From Acinetobacter calcoaceticus DSM 30006 = CIP 81.8 (GTDB lineage: Bacteria; Pseudomonadota; Gammaproteobacteria; Pseudomonadales; Moraxellaceae), in assembly GCF_000368965.1 (NCBI RefSeq), contig NZ_KB849778.1, positions 1-64,000 on the forward strand: a stretch of 64,000 bases of DNA. The letters are read 5' to 3'. The notes beneath the pieces were generated by a model, which was not told where the DNA came from, ran no database searches, and saw nothing but the letters and a program-made list of their open reading frames with translations. How positions within the stretch are numbered: position 1 is the first letter of the stretch; every line of letters starts with the position of its first letter. Shown piece after piece: positions 35,630 through 46,595 of this stretch. A program made the translations under genes and the position numbers.

Positions 35630-36802
35630 ATGCAATCTGGTGCTATCCGTCCCATTCCAAATATGTTACCGAGAAAACTATTTAACGAAGAGCATGAGGC
35701 CTTCCGCGAAACAGTTCGTAAATTTTATGAAAAAGAAGTTGTTCCCAATATTGAAAAATATGAAAAACAGCAACATGTTGATCGCGATCTTTGGAATAAG
35801 GCCGGAGAATTAGGCCTCTTGTGTACCACAATGCCAGAACAATACGGTGGATCTGGAGTAGACCGCTTGTACAGTATGATCTTAATTGAAGAACAAGCCT
35901 ATGCTATGGACTCTAGCACGGGTTTTTCTTTGCATTCGGATATTGTTGCCAATTACGTGAATAACTTTGGTAATGAAGAACAAAAACAAAAGTGGCTACC
36001 GAAGATGGCAACAGGAGAAGTGGTCACAGCTATTGCCATGACTGAGCCAGGCACTGGTTCTGATTTACAAGCAGTAAGAACCACAGCCGTACTTGATGGT
36101 GATGATTATGTGATTAATGGTTCAAAGATTTTCATTACTAATGGTTATTTATGTGACATGGTCGTAGTCGTTTGTAAAACTGGTAATAACGACAAAGGTT
36201 CAGCGAACTTATCACTCATTATTGTTGAAGCAGACCGAGCTGGCTTTAGCAAAGGTAAGCCTCTTAATAAAATTGGAATGAAAGGCCAAGATACCTGCGA
36301 ATTGTTTTTCGATAATGTCCGTGTTCCTAAAGAAAATCTTTTAGGTATGGAAGGCATGGGCTTTATTATGCTCATGAAAGAGTTAGCTTGGGAACGAATG
36401 CTAGTTGCTATTATTTGTCAGGCAGGAGCTGAAGCTGCATTTGCACATACGGTTCAATACACGAAAGATCGTAAAGCATTTGGCAAACATATTGGTGCTT
36501 TTCAAAATACGCGTTTTAAACTTGCTGAACTGAGAACAGAGATAGATTTCTGCCGTACTTATTTAGATCGTTGTATGGAATTACAACTTGAAGAAAAATT
36601 GAGTGTGGAAGCTGCCGCAGCTGCTAAATATAAAATTTCAGACATGTTCTCAAAAATTGTAGATGAGTGTCTTCAATTGCATGGTGGTTATGGTTACATG
36701 CTTGAATATCCAATTGCACGTGCGTACATAGATCACCGAGCAAATCGAATTTATGCTGGTACTAATGAAATTATGAAAGAATTAATCTCCAGAACACTTT
36801 AA
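35630..36802 (+). CDS. Acyl-CoA dehydrogenase, long-chain/isovaleryl type
   Basis: A 390-residue FAD enzyme that introduces the 2,3-double bond in acyl-CoA in beta-oxidation. The flavin segments AIAMTEPGTGSDLQA and FITNG are present. The MCAD-type catalytic Glu position reads Ala (IYAGTNEIMKEL), as in long-chain and isovaleryl enzymes. The likely base is therefore Glu255 in ELAWERML, the alternative position used by that subgroup. It is convergent with almA; both fit oxidation of long-chain substrates. The substrate chain length is not certain. Confidence 0.88.
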   Translation: MQSGAIRPIPNMLPRKLFNEEHEAFRETVRKFYEKEVVPNIEKYEKQQHVDRDLWNKAGELGLLCTTMPEQYGGSGVDRLYSMILIEEQAYAMDSSTGFSLHSDIVANYVNNFGNEEQKQKWLPKMATGEVVTAIAMTEPGTGSDLQAVRTTAVLDGDDYVINGSKIFITNGYLCDMVVVVCKTGNNDKGSANLSLIIVEADRAGFSKGKPLNKIGMKGQDTCELFFDNVRVPKENLLGMEGMGFIMLMKELAWERMLVAIICQAGAEAAFAHTVQYTKDRKAFGKHIGAFQNTRFKLAELRTEIDFCRTYLDRCMELQLEEKLSVEAAAAAKYKISDMFSKIVDECLQLHGGYGYMLEYPIARAYIDHRANRIYAGTNEIMKELISRTL

Positions 36803-36812
36803 TACCTTCATA

Positions 36813-36841
36813 AGAAAAGGGGCATTACGCCCCTTTTCTTT
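36813..36841. terminator. Bidirectional terminator between acyl-CoA dehydrogenase and almA
   Basis: Ten-base stem GAAAAGGGGC (36814-36823) / GCCCCTTTTC (36829-36838), located between two convergent genes. Confidence 0.85.
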
Positions 36842-36853
36842 ATCTAATATCTA

Positions 36854-38344
36854 TTAAGATACTAATTTTGGCTTACGCTCATTAGTTTCTGAACGTTTAT
36901 GAAAATGTAGAACACCATCTTCAAATTTCGAATTTTTCAGCGATTTTTTGTCTTCTAAATAATTATTAGTCACTTGCCATGGAGCATGCTTACCCTGTTT
37001 TGGAAGTTCATGTGCCGCACGGCTAATATAACCTGAAGACAATTTACCCATTACAGTATCTTCTTCCATTTCAGTTTTATCACCAGATGGAATCACTTCA
37101 TCATAGTGATTTTTATCCATATAATTTAACAAGCGACAAATATATTCCGCAGCGATATCAACTTTAAGGGTCCACGATGCATTTACATAACCAATAATCA
37201 TAGCCATGTTTGGTACATCACTTAACATCACACCGTTATAAAGCATATGCTCAGATGAATTAACTGCTTTCCCATCAATAGTCGCCTGAACACCACCCAT
37301 AATCTGAACTTGTAAGCCTGTTGCAGAAACAACAATATCAGCATCAAGGTGTTTACCAGATTTAAGTAGAATACCTTTTTCGGTAAATTTCTCAATCTGA
37401 TCAGTTTCTACGCTTGCTTTACCTTCACGCAAAATTTTAAACAAATCGCCATCAGGTACCACACACAAACGTTGATCCCAAGGGTTATATGAAGGTGTAA
37501 AATGCTTCATATCAACTTTACCTTTCAACTGCACTTCAATTGCTTTTAAGAGTAAACGACGTACAGTCTTTGGATGTTTCTGCGATAATGCATAAATAGC
37601 GCGCTGCATACCAATATTACGAGCGCGGGTAAATTTATAAGCTGTTTCTTCAGACATAAATTTACGCGTTTTTTCATAAACGAAGTCGATAGACGGTACA
37701 CTAGCAATATACGTTGGTGAACGCTGCAACATAGTGACATGACCAGCGCCACCTTTAGCCATTGCCGGTACTAAAGTAATTGCAGTTGCGCCACTACCAA
37801 TAATAACGACTTTTTTACCTGTATAATCTAAGTTTTCAGGCCAATGTTGTGGGTGAATAAACTGCCCTTTAAAAGCTTCTTGATTTGGGAAAGATGGAGC
37901 ATATCCCTGATCATAATTATAATAACCAGTACAACCTACAACAAAATTAGCAATCCAAGTCTGTTGTTTTTTCTTACCATCTTCAATTACAACCTGCCAT
38001 TTCTTTGATTCAGAATCATAATTAGCAGAAAGCACACGATGACCAAAGTGAATTTTTTCTTTTAATTTATATTCATCAATTACTTCGCCTAAATACCCTT
38101 TAATAGAAGCACCATCAGCTAATACATTCGCTTTACACCATGGTTTAAAATTAAAACCAAATGTGGACATATCTGAATCTGAGCGAATACCTGGATAACG
38201 GAAAAGATCCCATGTTCCACCAAAAGATTCACGACGCTCTAAAATTTCAAATTGGCGTTGTGGCGAATTTTTTGATAAGTGGGCAGCAATTCCAATTCCT
38301 GAGATACCTGCGCCAATGATTAAAATATCAACTTGCTTTTCCAT
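36854..38344 (-). CDS. almA: AlmA-type flavin monooxygenase (long-chain alkane)
   Basis: A 496-residue FAD/NADPH monooxygenase matching Acinetobacter AlmA, which is needed for growth on n-alkanes of C32 and longer. The FAD motif GAGISGIG is at residues 11-18. The Baeyer-Villiger-type signature FKGQFIHPQHWP is at 158-169. The second Rossmann motif GSGATA is at 183-188. It probably catalyses a terminal or subterminal oxidation of long hydrocarbons. The neighbouring acyl-CoA dehydrogenase could act on the resulting fatty acids. Confidence 0.88.
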   Translation of the reverse strand: MEKQVDILIIGAGISGIGIAAHLSKNSPQRQFEILERRESFGGTWDLFRYPGIRSDSDMSTFGFNFKPWCKANVLADGASIKGYLGEVIDEYKLKEKIHFGHRVLSANYDSESKKWQVVIEDGKKKQQTWIANFVVGCTGYYNYDQGYAPSFPNQEAFKGQFIHPQHWPENLDYTGKKVVIIGSGATAITLVPAMAKGGAGHVTMLQRSPTYIASVPSIDFVYEKTRKFMSEETAYKFTRARNIGMQRAIYALSQKHPKTVRRLLLKAIEVQLKGKVDMKHFTPSYNPWDQRLCVVPDGDLFKILREGKASVETDQIEKFTEKGILLKSGKHLDADIVVSATGLQVQIMGGVQATIDGKAVNSSEHMLYNGVMLSDVPNMAMIIGYVNASWTLKVDIAAEYICRLLNYMDKNHYDEVIPSGDKTEMEEDTVMGKLSSGYISRAAHELPKQGKHAPWQVTNNYLEDKKSLKNSKFEDGVLHFHKRSETNERKPKLVS

Positions 38345-38482
38345 TTTATTTTTATACCCATTGTTGAGAATATAAGTTTATTAAAGCACAATTTTGACAA
38401 TACACAATGTCAAGTTTGACCGTTTATCCGTTTTTTTATGTCACTTGGGGACATTTTTATAATTTTATTAATTAACAAAAAT

Positions 38483-38513
38483 AAAAAAGACCGGTATAAA
38501 ACCGGTCTTTTTT
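38483..38513 (-). terminator. Terminator of the S10-spc-alpha ribosomal cluster
   Basis: Thirteen-base stem AAAAAAGACCGGT (38483-38495) / ACCGGTCTTTTTT (38501-38513), past the rplQ stop on the minus strand. Confidence 0.88.
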
Positions 38514-38525
38514 GAATAAAATCAA

Positions 38526-38903
38526 TTATTCAGCTGAAGTATTCACTTCACGATCTACAAGCTCAACGTAAGCCATCGGCGCTGCATCACCAGCACGGAA
38601 GCCCGCTTTAAGAACACGTAGATAACCGCCGTTACGTTCTTTGTAACGAGGGCCGAGTACGGTAAATAATTTACCTACAGTTGCAGCATTACGAGTACGA
38701 GCAAATGCTAAACGACGATTTGCTACAGTATCGTTTTTTGCTAGAGTGATTAAAGGCTCAGCAACACGACGTAATTCTTTAGCTTTAGGCACAGTTGTTT
38801 TGATCAACTCGTGTTCAAATAAAGAATTAGCCAAGTTTTGGAACATCGCTTTACGATGGCTGCTTGTACGGCCTAATTTCACACCACTATTACGATGACG
38901 CAT
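38526..38903 (-). CDS. rplQ: 50S ribosomal protein L17
   Basis: Primary 23S-binding protein near the exit tunnel. It starts [20 protein letters not shown], the L17 hallmark. The 125 residues match the bacterial long form. It is the last gene of the alpha segment, 18 bases after rpoA, and ends at a strong terminator. Confidence 0.96.
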   Translation of the reverse strand: MRHRNSGVKLGRTSSHRKAMFQNLANSLFEHELIKTTVPKAKELRRVAEPLITLAKNDTVANRRLAFARTRNAATVGKLFTVLGPRYKERNGGYLRVLKAGFRAGDAAPMAYVELVDREVNTSAE

Positions 38904-38921
38904 GGTGATAGTCCTACTTAA

Positions 38922-39929
38922 TTAACGGCTACGATAGGCAAAACGGTCGTCCATACGAAGACTAGCTGGTGGCCAGTTTTCAAGACGCATACCGAGTTGT
39001 AAGCCTTTCGATGCCAAAACATCTTTGATCTCTGTTAACGATTTTTTACCAAGGTTAGGAGTTTTTAACAACTCAACTTCAGTACGTTGAACAAGATCAC
39101 CAATGTAGTAAATATTTTCTGCTTTCAAACAGTTAGCAGAACGAACAGTAAGCTCTAGATCATCTACTGGGCGAAGCAAGATTGGGTCAACTTCTTCACG
39201 AGGCTCTTGAGCAACTGGAGTTTGGTCTTTCTGAAGATCAACAAAAATTGCAATTTGTTGTTGCAAGATTGTTGCCGCTTTGCGGATTGCTTCTTCAGGA
39301 TCAACCGTTCCATTTGTCTCGAGGTCGATTACCAGTTTATCTAAATCGGTACGTTGTTCTACACGCGCATTTTCAACGGTGTAAGAAACACGCTTAATCG
39401 GGCTATAAGAAGCATCTAATTGCAAACGACCAACAGGACGTGTTTCACCTTCAGGGAAACGAGAATCAGATGTTTCATAACCACGACCTTGAGCAACCTT
39501 CAAGCGCATTTTTAATGAGCCTGAAGCACTCAAAGTACCTATTAAATGTTCTGGATTAACCACTTCAACATTATGAGGTAAACGAAGGTCAGCAGCAGTA
39601 ATTTCGCCAGGACCTTGTTTCTCTAATGTTAAATATGCTTCATTTTGATCGAACAGCTTAATAGACAATCCTTTTAGGTTCAGCAAGAGCTCGACGATGT
39701 CCTGCTGCAAGCCTTCTAAAGTACTGTACTCGTGCTCGACACCTTCTATCTCAACTTCAACCACAGCAGCGCCAGGTAAAGAAGACAATAGAATGCGACG
39801 TAAAGCATTACCTAGAGTGTGGCCAAAACCACGCTCTAAAGGTTCTAGAATCACTTTTGCCGAGGTCCCGCTAACCGCTTCGACCTTGATCGCTTGCGGA
39901 GTTAGAAACTCGTTTGCAGTACGCGTCAT
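38922..39929 (-). CDS. rpoA: RNA polymerase subunit alpha
   Basis: A 335-residue alpha subunit. The N-terminal dimerisation domain ([20 protein letters not shown]) scaffolds beta and beta-prime. The C-terminal domain (about 250-325) binds UP-element DNA and activators and contains [20 protein letters not shown] and LGKKSLTEI. It is the normal penultimate gene of the alpha operon between rpsD and rplQ. Confidence 0.97.
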   Translation of the reverse strand: MTRTANEFLTPQAIKVEAVSGTSAKVILEPLERGFGHTLGNALRRILLSSLPGAAVVEVEIEGVEHEYSTLEGLQQDIVELLLNLKGLSIKLFDQNEAYLTLEKQGPGEITAADLRLPHNVEVVNPEHLIGTLSASGSLKMRLKVAQGRGYETSDSRFPEGETRPVGRLQLDASYSPIKRVSYTVENARVEQRTDLDKLVIDLETNGTVDPEEAIRKAATILQQQIAIFVDLQKDQTPVAQEPREEVDPILLRPVDDLELTVRSANCLKAENIYYIGDLVQRTEVELLKTPNLGKKSLTEIKDVLASKGLQLGMRLENWPPASLRMDDRFAYRSR

Positions 39930-39946
39930 TATTGCTACCTCAAGGA

Positions 39947-40573
39947 TTATTTAGAATACAATTCTACAATCAAGCTTTCATTGATTTCAGCAGGTAAATC
40001 AGCACGATCTGGTGCAGCTTTAAACGTACCTTCAAGCTTAGAATGATCAACATCCATCCAAGCTGGAATACCACGTTGTGCAGCTAACTCAATCGCGTTT
40101 TTAATACGCAATTGTTGTTTAGCACCTTCGTGAACCGCAATTACATCACCAGCTTTAACTTGAATAGATGCGATGTTTACACGACGACCATTCAAAGTAA
40201 TGCTACGGTGACTTACTAACTGACGAGCTTCTGCACGTGTAGAACCAAAACCCATGCGATAAACAACGTTATCAAGACGGCTTTCAAGCAATTTCAACAA
40301 GTTCTCACCTGTTGCGCCTTTTACACGAGCTGCTTCTTTATAGTAGTTACTAAATTGACGTTCTAACACACCGTAAATACGACGGACTTTTTGTTTTTCA
40401 CGTAATTGTAGTGAATACTCAGATTGCTTACCACCGCGTGCCTGACCATGTTGACCAGGTGCTTTGTTAGCTTTTTTAGTTTTGACGTCAAAAGGTTTAA
40501 CGCCAGATTTAAGTTGCAGGTCTGTCCCTTCGCGGCGAGAGAGTTTGCATTTTGGACCAATATAACGAGCCAT
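39947..40573 (-). CDS. rpsD: 30S ribosomal protein S4
   Basis: 16S-binding assembly protein of 208 residues, beginning [16 protein letters not shown], with the S4 RNA-binding region ([13 protein letters not shown]) centrally. In many proteobacteria S4 represses its own operon by binding the alpha-operon leader. Confidence 0.97.
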   Translation of the reverse strand: MARYIGPKCKLSRREGTDLQLKSGVKPFDVKTKKANKAPGQHGQARGGKQSEYSLQLREKQKVRRIYGVLERQFSNYYKEAARVKGATGENLLKLLESRLDNVVYRMGFGSTRAEARQLVSHRSITLNGRRVNIASIQVKAGDVIAVHEGAKQQLRIKNAIELAAQRGIPAWMDVDHSKLEGTFKAAPDRADLPAEINESLIVELYSK

Positions 40574-40585
40574 GAATGTTTCTCC

Positions 40586-40972
40586 TTACACGCGACGTTT
40601 TTTAGGTGGACGGCAACCGTTGTGAGGAATTGGCGTCACATCGGTAATGCTGTTAATTTTATAACCCACTGCGCCTAATGCACGAACCGCAGACTCACGA
40701 CCTGGACCAGGACCTTTTACAAGGACATCCAGATTTTTCAAACCGTAATCTAAAGCTGCTTTACCAGCAACTTCAGCAGCTACCTGAGCAGCAAACGGAG
40801 TTGATTTACGTGAACCACGGAAGCCTTGTCCACCAGAGGTGGCCCAAGCCAATGCATTACCTTGACGATCAGTAATCGTAACAATGGTGTTATTAAAAGA
40901 CGCGTGAATGTGTGCAACACCTTCAGAGACGGTACGGGTGACCTTCTTGCGTGTGCGAGTATCTTTAGCCAT
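40586..40972 (-). CDS. rpsK: 30S ribosomal protein S11
   Basis: 128 residues lining the mRNA exit in the platform of the 30S subunit. The C-terminus [16 protein letters not shown] is diagnostic. It lies 12 bases upstream of rpsD in transcription order. Confidence 0.97.
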
Positions 40973-40991
40973 CTTTTAGCTTCCAGAAATC

Positions 40992-41348
40992 TTACTTTTT
41001 AATCGGTTTGCGCGGACCTTTACGGGTACGTGCGTTAGTTTTGGTGCGTTGACCACGGACAGGCAAGCTGCGACGATGGCGAAGGCCGCGGTAGCAACCC
41101 AAATCCATTAAACGTTTAATGTTCATGGAAATTTCGCGACGTAAGTCACCTTCGGTAGGAACCTTAGCAACTTCTGCACGAATCGCATCAAGCTGAGCAT
41201 CGTCCAACTCACGGATCTTAGTAGTTTCAGTAATACCAACTGCAGTTAAGATATTCTTAGCAGTATGGCGACCGACACCAAAGATGTAAGTGAGGGAGAT
41301 AACAGCATGCTTGTTATCCGGAATGTTTACACCGGCAATACGAGCCAT
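40992..41348 (-). CDS. rpsM: 30S ribosomal protein S13
   Basis: 118-residue 30S head protein. It starts [19 protein letters not shown], ends in the basic tail GPRKPIKK, and contacts the P-site tRNA. First gene of the alpha segment; its leader upstream is strongly structured. Confidence 0.97.
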   Translation of the reverse strand: MARIAGVNIPDNKHAVISLTYIFGVGRHTAKNILTAVGITETTKIRELDDAQLDAIRAEVAKVPTEGDLRREISMNIKRLMDLGCYRGLRHRRSLPVRGQRTKTNARTRKGPRKPIKK

Positions 41349-41364
41349 TCACTTTCTCCAAAAA

Positions 41365-41431
41365 GGCAGTAGAGATAATCAACCGCCCCACAAAATCTTG
41401 AGGGGCGGATATTAACCCAATTCGCCTACTG
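41365..41431 (-). promoter_or_regulatory. Structured leader between rpmJ and rpsM (alpha-operon leader)
   Basis: A 7-bp stem CCGCCCC (41383-41389) / GGGGCGG (41402-41408) is nested inside a second stem CAGTAG (41367-41372) / CTACTG (41426-41431), just before the rpsM ribosome site. The position is that of the S4-binding leader in E. coli, but the shape is different and S4 control is only inferred. Confidence 0.5.
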
Positions 41432-41453
41432 AAATCAACAGGTCTTGATTAGA

Positions 41454-41570
41454 TTAACCTTGACGCTGCTTATGACGAGGTTCTGCGCTACAAATTACGC
41501 GAATAACCCCATTACGACGGATAACTTTACAGCTACCACAAATTTTCTTTACAGAAGCTTGTACTTTCAT
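41454..41570 (-). CDS. rpmJ: 50S ribosomal protein L36
   Basis: A 38-residue zinc-binding protein starting [14 protein letters not shown], with CxxC at 11-14, then Cys27 and a His five residues on (the C+ zinc form). ATG 41570 lies 20 bases after secY in the transcript. Its presence between secY and rpsM is the normal bacterial order. Confidence 0.94.
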
Positions 41571-41590
41571 GATGAAACCTCTAAGTGCGC

Positions 41591-42949
41591 TTATCCCTTA
41601 GGATGAGCAGTCGTTTTTCTCATTAATGTTTGATTATCATATTGATGAGATGTTAAGTGCGCTTGTAGCTGAGCCATAAAGTCCATAACAACGACAACTA
41701 CGATTAGTAATGATGTACCACCCAAAGAGAATGGGATCCCAAAAGAACTTTGCAGAATCATTGGCATTAAACAAATGACCGTAATATAAATCGCACCAAT
41801 AAACGTCAAACGATTAAGAATATGATCTAAGTAACGAGCAGTTTGCTCACCTGGGCGAATACCAGGCACATAAGCTCCGCTGCGTTTTAGATTTTCTGAT
41901 ACTTCCTTAGGGCTAAATACTAAAGCCGTATAAAAGTAACAGAAAAAGATAATTAACGCACCAAAGAGCACCAAATACAAAGGCTGTCCAGGCGACAATA
42001 CTAAAGCTAAATCTTGTAAGCTACGTTTAATTAATCCAGCATTTGCATCTGCACTTCCTACCCATTGACCAAGACTCGCTGGGAACAATAGTAAAGAACT
42101 TGCAAAAATCGCAGGAATCACACCAGCCATATTAATTTTCAATGGCAAATGTGTCTGCTGTGCCGTAAATATACGACGACCTTGCTGCTTTTGTGCATAG
42201 TTTACTGGAATACGACGTTGTGCTTTTTCAATAAACACAATGGCAGCCAACACACCTAAAGACAAAAGACCAAAGATCACAAGACCAATTAAGCTTGTCT
42301 GACCATTATCTACTGATGAAACTGATTGCATAATTAGGTTAGGCAAACCAGAAACGATACCAGCAAAAATAATCATTGAGATACCGTTACCAATACCTCT
42401 TTCAGTGATTTGTTCACCTAGCCACATTAAGAACATAGTTCCAGCGACAAGTGATGTAACTGCTGGTATATAAAACTCAAGACCAACTGACAGAGTAATA
42501 CCCTGACCAATCAAACCTGCGCACATACCAACTGCCTGAACCACTGCAAGCAATAATGTACCCTGACGCGTATATTGATTAATTTTACGCTTACCTTGCT
42601 CACCTTCCTTTTTCAAGGCCTCTAGTGAAGGAATTACCGTAGACATTAACTGCACAATAATTGATGCAGAAATGTAAGGCATAATCCCTAAAGCAAGAAT
42701 AGACATTCGCTCTAAAGCACCGCCAGAAAACATATTGAATAGCCCAAGAATAGTTCCTTGGTTCGCTTGAAATAAATTTTCTAACGCAGCATTATTAATG
42801 CCTGGTACTGGAATATGCGCTCCTAGTCGAAAGACCAGCAATGCACCGATTAGAAAACTCATCCGGCGAATAATTTCACGATATTTCACGTGAAATGGCT
42901 GACCTTTCATCATGTTGACATGACCTGAAGAACTAGGAGACATAGACAC
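41591..42949 (-). CDS. secY: Preprotein translocase subunit SecY
   Basis: A 452-residue central pore of the Sec channel in the inner membrane, with ten transmembrane helices. It begins with a cytosolic [10 protein letters not shown] segment before the first helix. It has the pore and loop features [16 protein letters not shown] (plug region), the cytosolic loop [18 protein letters not shown] and a short C-tail. It is six bases from rplO, so translation may be coupled. Confidence 0.96.
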
Positions 42950-42955
42950 TCGAGA

Positions 42956-43396
42956 TTACTCCTCGACTTTGCCGCCAGCTGCTTCAATTGCAGCTTTAGC
43001 GCCTTTAGTCAATGCAACACCTTGAACAGTGAATGCACGAGTGATTTCACCAGAAAGTACGATACGAGCACGAATTTGGTCACGACGAACAACATTCGCA
43101 GCTTTCAAAGTCTCTAGGCTAACGATGTCGCCTTCAACCTTGCTTAACTCAGATAAACGTACTTCAGCAGTTTTTAAAGCGATTTGGCTAGTGAAACCGA
43201 ATTTAGGTAAACGACGATAAATCGCTGTTTGACCGCCTTCAAAGCCTGGACGAACGCCACCACTTTTACGTGATTTTTGACCTTTGACACCACGGCCACC
43301 GGTCTTACCAACGCCAGAACCGATACCACGGCCTAAACGACGGTTTTCACGTTTTGCACCTTCTGCAGGCGCAAGCTCATTTAAACGCAGAGTCAT
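42956..43396 (-). CDS. rplO: 50S ribosomal protein L15
   Basis: 146-residue central 50S protein with the Gly/Arg/Lys-rich N-terminal extension ([20 protein letters not shown]) that penetrates the rRNA core. Confidence 0.96.
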   Translation of the reverse strand: MTLRLNELAPAEGAKRENRRLGRGIGSGVGKTGGRGVKGQKSRKSGGVRPGFEGGQTAIYRRLPKFGFTSQIALKTAEVRLSELSKVEGDIVSLETLKAANVVRRDQIRARIVLSGEITRAFTVQGVALTKGAKAAIEAAGGKVEE

Positions 43397-43399
43397 GGC

Positions 43400-43576
43400 T
43401 TATTCCTCTACACTAACCATATAGTAGACTTTGTTGACCATACCGCGGTTAGAAGGCGTATCTTGCACTTCTACAGTATGACCAATACGACGCAGACCTA
43501 AACCTTGTAAGCAAAGCTTGTGATTTTTCAAGCGATGTGAAGAAGATTTAGTCTGGGTAACTTTAATCGTTTTCAT
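43400..43576 (-). CDS. rpmD: 50S ribosomal protein L30
   Basis: A 58-residue protein starting [15 protein letters not shown] and containing [14 protein letters not shown] 43576 lies six bases after the rpsE stop. It is in the standard spc position between rpsE and rplO. Confidence 0.94.
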   Translation of the reverse strand: MKTIKVTQTKSSSHRLKNHKLCLQGLGLRRIGHTVEVQDTPSNRGMVNKVYYMVSVEE

Positions 43577-43582
43577 GATTGA

Positions 43583-44080
43583 TTACCCTTGAATTTCTGC
43601 TACTGATTTACCACGTTTCGCAGCGACTTTCTCAGGAGAAGTCATATCACGCAAACCTTTAAAAGTTGCGTTTACTACGTTTGCAGCATTAGTAGAACCA
43701 TAACATTTAGCAAGTACGTTATGCACGCCTGCAGCTTCTAGAACGGCACGCATTGCGCCACCAGCGATTACGCCAGTACCTTCAGAAGCAGGTTGCATGT
43801 ATACACGGCTTGCACCATGACGAGCATTCACAGGGTGTTGTAAAGTAGTACCTGCAAGGTCTACAGTAATCATGTTGCGACGTGCAGCTTCAAGTGCTTT
43901 AGAAATAGCAGCTGGAACTTCACGTGCTTTACCACGACCAAAACCAACACGACCATTACCATCACCCACAACAGTTAATGCTGTGAAAGAGAAGATACGA
44001 CCGCCCTTAACAACTTTGGCTACACGATCAACGGCAACCAGCTTTTCAACAAGACCTTCGTTTTGTTCAACTTTAGCCAT
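43583..44080 (-). CDS. rpsE: 30S ribosomal protein S5
   Basis: 165-residue protein of the 30S A-site/mRNA entry region. The N-terminal double-stranded-RNA-binding domain has the loop [21 protein letters not shown], where mutations give spectinomycin resistance. The typical start and spacing are present. Confidence 0.96.
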   Translation of the reverse strand: MAKVEQNEGLVEKLVAVDRVAKVVKGGRIFSFTALTVVGDGNGRVGFGRGKAREVPAAISKALEAARRNMITVDLAGTTLQHPVNARHGASRVYMQPASEGTGVIAGGAMRAVLEAAGVHNVLAKCYGSTNAANVVNATFKGLRDMTSPEKVAAKRGKSVAEIQG

Positions 44081-44082
44081 GA

Positions 44083-44433
44083 TTAGAACTCCAAGCCGTT
44101 TTCACGAGCAGCATCAGCCAAGGCTTTGATACGACCATGATATTTAAAACCAGAACGGTCAAATGCAACTTTAGTTACACCAGCTGCTTTCGCGCGCTCT
44201 GCGATTAAAGTGCCTACTTTAGTAGCCGCATCTACATTACCTGTAGTACCGCTACGTAAAGATGCATCCAAAGTTGAAGCTTGTGCTAAAACTTTGCCAC
44301 CATCTGCTGAAATAACTTGAGCATAGATGTGACGCGGAGTGCGGTTTACACACAAACGAGTCGCACCCAATGCACGGATGTGCAAGCGTGTGCTTTTCGC
44401 ACGACGCAAACGGGTTTGTTTCTTTTCGTTCAT
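44083..44433 (-). CDS. rplR: 50S ribosomal protein L18
   Basis: 116-residue 5S rRNA-binding protein. Its basic N-terminus ([13 protein letters not shown]) and the C-terminal [22 protein letters not shown] are typical. Confidence 0.96.
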   Translation of the reverse strand: MNEKKQTRLRRAKSTRLHIRALGATRLCVNRTPRHIYAQVISADGGKVLAQASTLDASLRSGTTGNVDAATKVGTLIAERAKAAGVTKVAFDRSGFKYHGRIKALADAARENGLEF

Positions 44434-44447
44434 AAGAACCTCGCGCC

Positions 44448-44981
44448 TTATTTCTTCTTAGCTTCTTTACGAAGAATGACTTCATCCGAATAGCGAACAC
44501 CTTTACCTTTATATGGTTCAGGAGAACGATACGCACGGATTTCTGCCGCTACTTGACCTAACAACTGCTTGTTTGCTGATTTCAAAATGATTTCAGTTGC
44601 AGTTGGAGTTTCCGCTGTTACACTTTCAGGTAAAGCGTAGTCAATTGGGTGTGAAAAACCAAGGTTAAGGTTTACAACAGTACCCTTAACCGCAGCTTTA
44701 TAACCAACACCAACTAGCTGCAACTTACGTTCGAAGCCTTCACTAACCCCTTTTACAAGGTTATTCAATACAGCGCGAGCAGTACCAGCTTGCATCCAAG
44801 CATCTTTCGATTCTTTAACTGGAGCAAGTTGAAGTTTACCTTCTTCCTGTTTTAGCTCGACCAGCGCATGCAGGTTGAAAGACAACGTACCTTTGCTGCC
44901 TTTCACTTCGACCTGCCGGCCGTTCTGAGTAACTGTTACACCATTCGGTACAGTTACTGGGGCTTTAGCCACACGAGACAT
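44448..44981 (-). CDS. rplF: 50S ribosomal protein L6
   Basis: 177-residue protein near the factor-binding site, made of two similar alpha/beta domains. It ends with the L6 signature [14 protein letters not shown] followed by a Lys-rich tail. Confidence 0.96.
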   Translation of the reverse strand: MSRVAKAPVTVPNGVTVTQNGRQVEVKGSKGTLSFNLHALVELKQEEGKLQLAPVKESKDAWMQAGTARAVLNNLVKGVSEGFERKLQLVGVGYKAAVKGTVVNLNLGFSHPIDYALPESVTAETPTATEIILKSANKQLLGQVAAEIRAYRSPEPYKGKGVRYSDEVILRKEAKKK

Positions 44982-44994
44982 GAGGAATCACCTA

Positions 44995-45390
44995 TTAAGA
45001 AACAAAAGCAATAACTTCACCACCAACGCCCGCAGCACGTGCAGCGCGATCAGTCATGATGCCTTTGCTTGTAGAAACAATTGCAATACCTAAACCTTGC
45101 TTAACGCTTGGAAGTTTATCTTTACCGCGGTATTGGCGAAGACCTGGACGGCTTACGCGTTTAACCACTTCGATAACTGGTTTGCCTTCGAAATATTTTA
45201 AAGTAATTGTCAAAGTAGATTTTGTCTCTTCTTGAGCAACTTCTACATTTGAAACATAACCTTCTTGTTGAAGAACGTTTGCAATTGCAACTTTCAACTT
45301 AGAAGAAGGCATAGAAACAGTTTGTTTCTTAGCCATTTGTGCGTTACGAACACGTGTTAGCATGTCGGCAACGGTATCTTGCATACTCAT
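44995..45390 (-). CDS. rpsH: 30S ribosomal protein S8
   Basis: 131-residue 16S central-domain protein. It begins [18 protein letters not shown] and ends [11 protein letters not shown]. In E. coli S8 represses the spc operon by binding its mRNA around rplE. Confidence 0.96.
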   Translation of the reverse strand: MSMQDTVADMLTRVRNAQMAKKQTVSMPSSKLKVAIANVLQQEGYVSNVEVAQEETKSTLTITLKYFEGKPVIEVVKRVSRPGLRQYRGKDKLPSVKQGLGIAIVSTSKGIMTDRAARAAGVGGEVIAFVS

Positions 45391-45401
45391 TTAGTCGCTC
45401 C

Positions 45402-45707
45402 TTACCAGCTTGCCTTAACAACGCCTGGTACATCACCCTGCATTACTGTGTCACGTAATTTGTTACGGCTTAAACCGAACTTACGGAAGTAACCATGAGG
45501 ACGACCAGTTAAACCACAACGGTTACGAAGACGTACCGGAGATGCATTACGTGGCAATGCTTGTAACTTTAACGTCGCTTCGAAACGCTCTTCTTCAGTT
45601 GCGTTTACATTTGCAATTGTAGCTTTTAATTCAGCACGTTTTGCAGCGTATTTAGCAACTGTTTTTTCGCGTTTCAATTCGCGATTAATCATACCTTTCT
45701 TAGCCAT
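45402..45707 (-). CDS. rpsN: 30S ribosomal protein S14
   Basis: 101-residue S14 of the long, zinc-free form: the CxxC knuckles of the short form are absent, and it has the tail [18 protein letters not shown]. It lies normally between rplE and rpsH. Confidence 0.96.
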   Translation of the reverse strand: MAKKGMINRELKREKTVAKYAAKRAELKATIANVNATEEERFEATLKLQALPRNASPVRLRNRCGLTGRPHGYFRKFGLSRNKLRDTVMQGDVPGVVKASW

Positions 45708-45716
45708 ATCGACCTC

Positions 45717-46253
45717 TTATTTGAACGGGAAGCCGAATGCACGCATAAGCGCACGGCCTTCGTCATCGGTGCGAGCAGTCGTAGTAATAGTAATATCCAT
45801 ACCACGAATACGATCAATCTTATCGAAATCGATTTCAGGGAAAACGATTTGCTCTTTCAAACCCATTGAGTAGTTACCACGACCATCAAATGATTTCGAA
45901 GAGAAACCACGGAAGTCACGGATACGAGGGATTGCGATTGAGATCAAACGATCCAAGAATTCGTACATTTGGTCGCCACGTAAAGTAACTTTACAACCAA
46001 TCGGCCACCCATCACGGATTTTAAAACCTGCGATAGATTTACGAGCAAGTGTAATTACTGGTTTTTGACCAGCAATTAATTGCATGTCGACTACAGCACC
46101 ATCTAATAATTTCTTATCAGTTGCAGCTGCGCCTACACCCATGTTTAGGGTGATTTTTGTGATGCGTGGAATTTCCATCACGTTCTTAACGCTAAGTTCT
46201 TCTTTTAACTTGGCTTTAAGTTCATCATTGTAACGTGCTTTAAGTCTGGCCAT
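45717..46253 (-). CDS. rplE: 50S ribosomal protein L5
   Basis: 178-residue 5S rRNA and tRNA-contacting protein. [13 protein letters not shown] near the N-terminus and [19 protein letters not shown] at the C-terminus identify it. Confidence 0.96.
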   Translation of the reverse strand: MARLKARYNDELKAKLKEELSVKNVMEIPRITKITLNMGVGAAATDKKLLDGAVVDMQLIAGQKPVITLARKSIAGFKIRDGWPIGCKVTLRGDQMYEFLDRLISIAIPRIRDFRGFSSKSFDGRGNYSMGLKEQIVFPEIDFDKIDRIRGMDITITTTARTDDEGRALMRAFGFPFK

Positions 46254-46268
46254 CGCCTTTTCAACCTA

Positions 46269-46586
46269 TTACTTCGCTACCGCCACTGATTCACCATTTG
46301 ATTTATAAACGCGAGTTTTCACGCCATCAATCACTTGGTAACCAACACGGTCAGCCTTCTGGGTTGTAGCATTTAAAATTGCCACGTTTGAAATATGAAG
46401 CGAAGCTTCTTGAGTAACAATACCGCCTTCAGCGCCAGTTACACGATTCGGCTTTTGATGCTTCTTCACTAAGTTAAGGCCTTCAACCTTAACGCGGTCT
46501 TCAGAAACAGACAATACAGTACCCTGTTTGCCTTTTTCTTTACCTGCGATCACAATAACTTGATCGCCTTTTTTAATCTTAGCCAT
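46269..46586 (-). CDS. rplX: 50S ribosomal protein L24
   Basis: 105-residue assembly initiator with an N-terminal KOW motif (KKGDQVIVIAGKEKGKQGTVL). Confidence 0.96.
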   Translation of the reverse strand: MAKIKKGDQVIVIAGKEKGKQGTVLSVSEDRVKVEGLNLVKKHQKPNRVTGAEGGIVTQEASLHISNVAILNATTQKADRVGYQVIDGVKTRVYKSNGESVAVAK

Positions 46587-46595
46587 GATTGCCTC

